Below are positions 63,408 to 64,000 of a DNA stretch of 64,000 nucleotides, in pieces. The stretch covers positions 1 through 64,000 of the forward strand of contig QHTE01000055.1 in assembly GCA_003220685.1 (NCBI GenBank), read 5' to 3'. Position numbers and translations under genes: made by a program. The notes under the pieces are model-generated. The model saw only the letters and a list, made by a program, of their open reading frames with translations, was not told the origin of the DNA and did not search any database. Position 1 is the first letter of the stretch, and the number at the start of each line of letters is the position of its first letter. The stretch is from Candidatus Rokuibacteriota bacterium. GTDB taxonomy: Bacteria; Methylomirabilota; Methylomirabilia; Rokubacteriales; CSP1-6.

Positions 63408-63434
63408 TTAGCACTTGTAGACGATGAGTGCTAG
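63408..63434 (-). promoter_or_regulatory. CIRCE operator (HrcA site)
   Basis: TTAGCACTT-N9-GAGTGCTAG at 63408-63434 matches the CIRCE consensus TTAGCACTC-N9-GAGTGCTAA with one change in each arm. It lies 38 bp upstream of groES. HrcA repression, relieved on heat stress, is the expected control. hrcA is not in this window. Confidence 0.95.
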
Positions 63435-63442
63435 AGAGTCAA
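63414..63442 (-). promoter_or_regulatory. Probable sigma-70-type promoter of groES-groEL
   Basis: On the minus strand, -35 TTGACT (63442-63437), 17-nt spacer, -10 TACAAG (63419-63414). The CIRCE element overlaps the spacer and -10, as usual for HrcA-repressed promoters. The -10 matches TATAAT at four of six positions. Confidence 0.6.
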
Positions 63443-63820
63443 GAGCAGCCCGCAAAGTTTCCGCGCCAGAGCCGCGAGATCAGGCTGGCGCCGTCGCAGG
63501 CTGGTTACCACCATTCGGCGGATTACCTAGCGGCTGCCCAGTAACGGGGCGCACAGTCGGTGGGCATACCGCCCAGTAGTTGGGCGATTTCGGAGAGCCC
63601 ACGCCGTTCCCAATTTGCCCCTAACGTCACGAGAACAGGCGCTTAGGCGCTCTTAGGTTAAGAAACGTTCATCTGGCTCGAATCGTGGTGCCAGAATTGC
63701 TGTCCTAACCCCGCCAATGAACGCCGCCGCGGTGCCGACGATGCTGGCTCTGGCGTTCGCTCAGGAAGGTAACAGCACAGTTTGTTTCTCAGCTAGGCGT
63801 GGCCGTGCGGGGGGACATTC
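63443..63820. other. Intergenic region, lower GC
   Basis: About 380 bp between groES and the partial deaminase gene. No start/RBS pair with protein-like reading or hairpin terminator was seen. The right part should contain the promoter of the rightward gene. Confidence 0.4.
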
Positions 63821-64000
63821 ATGACGCTACCGGACCTGGAAGCTCGATTTACTGGCGTGAGCGCCGAGCCTGCGTACCACCAAGATCAGCAGCTCGGCAT
63901 GGTCGTCTGTCAAGAGGCGCTCGTGGCGGCGCGGTGCGGGAACTACGGCGTGGGCGCCGTGCTCGTCAACCCGCGAGGCGTCGTCGTCGCGCGCGGTCAG
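63821..64000 (+). CDS. Deaminase-like protein, 5' part only
   Basis: 60 codons run off the window edge without a stop. The segment QEALVAARCGNYGVGAVLVNPRGVVVARG resembles the first strand-turn-strand of zinc cytidine/deoxycytidylate/tRNA-adenosine deaminases (compare TadA at 32943: [13 protein letters not shown]). The HxE and PCxxC zinc motifs would lie beyond the edge. Substrate unknown. Confidence 0.6.
   Translation, partial: MTLPDLEARFTGVSAEPAYHQDQQLGMVVCQEALVAARCGNYGVGAVLVNPRGVVVARGQ

Overview
The window is high-GC bacterial chromosome with a soil-bacterium gene repertoire: many CaiB-, LLM-, nitrile-hydratase-, IlvD- and xanthine-dehydrogenase-type catabolic enzymes, a type IV pilus minor-pilin operon, and several remnants of an expanded ABC_sub_bind (PF04392-type) substrate-binding family. 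This combination fits Candidatus Rokubacteria/Methylomirabilota or a similar uncultured soil lineage. That placement is an inference from gene content; no rRNA gene is present to test it.

Layout. 1-340: the scar of an integrated element, made of an inverted repeat and the 3' half of a tRNA-Ser. 590-5785: epoxide hydrolase, DoxX protein, a truncated IS110 transposase and decayed ABC_sub_bind genes. 5.9-20.7 kb: two envelope proteins, a DOPA-dioxygenase-like protein, an MFS transporter, a CoA-transferase, a GT-C-like membrane protein, nitroreductase, a RibD-like reductase, a cytochrome P460-like protein, a BNR-repeat protein, an amidohydrolase and a DUF1028 protein. 20.7-26.6 kb: a minus-strand operon fimT-pilV-pilW-pilX-pilY1-TPR lipoprotein. 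26.9-32.7 kb: tRNA-Ser(GCU), then a segment bounded by a 54-bp direct repeat of the 5' half of tRNA-Arg(ACG). This segment holds a prepilin, a contractile-tail tube (gp19-like) protein, a zincin-like protein with a coupled 42-aa ORF, and pantothenate kinase. 32.6-33.4 kb: tRNA-Arg(ACG) beside tadA, whose enzyme edits that tRNA.

33.4-45.5 kb is mostly catabolic: an LLM flavin oxidoreductase, alpha/beta hydrolases, a cobalt-type nitrile hydratase operon (beta-alpha-accessory), an SDR, an orphan molybdopterin dehydrogenase subunit, an IlvD/Edd dehydratase and an Fmt-like formyltransferase. 45.7-57.2 kb is accessory: small secreted or membrane proteins, two tyrosine-recombinase remnants, dispersed leader fragments of ABC_sub_bind genes, a peptide-binding protein, a MlaC-SPOR fusion and a rhomboid protease. 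57.2-63.4 kb is core: two tRNA-Ser genes, SRP RNA, dnaX-ybaB-recR, a thioesterase, and groES-groEL under a CIRCE operator with a strong terminator. The right edge cuts a deaminase-like gene.

The most unusual signals are: tRNA breaks exactly at the edges of the anticodon loop at two places; solo 5' leaders and solo 3' ends of one gene family scattered through the window; the gp19/zincin/42-aa cluster; the tRNA-Arg(ACG)-tadA linkage; and a probable CTG start codon. No CRISPR array was seen.
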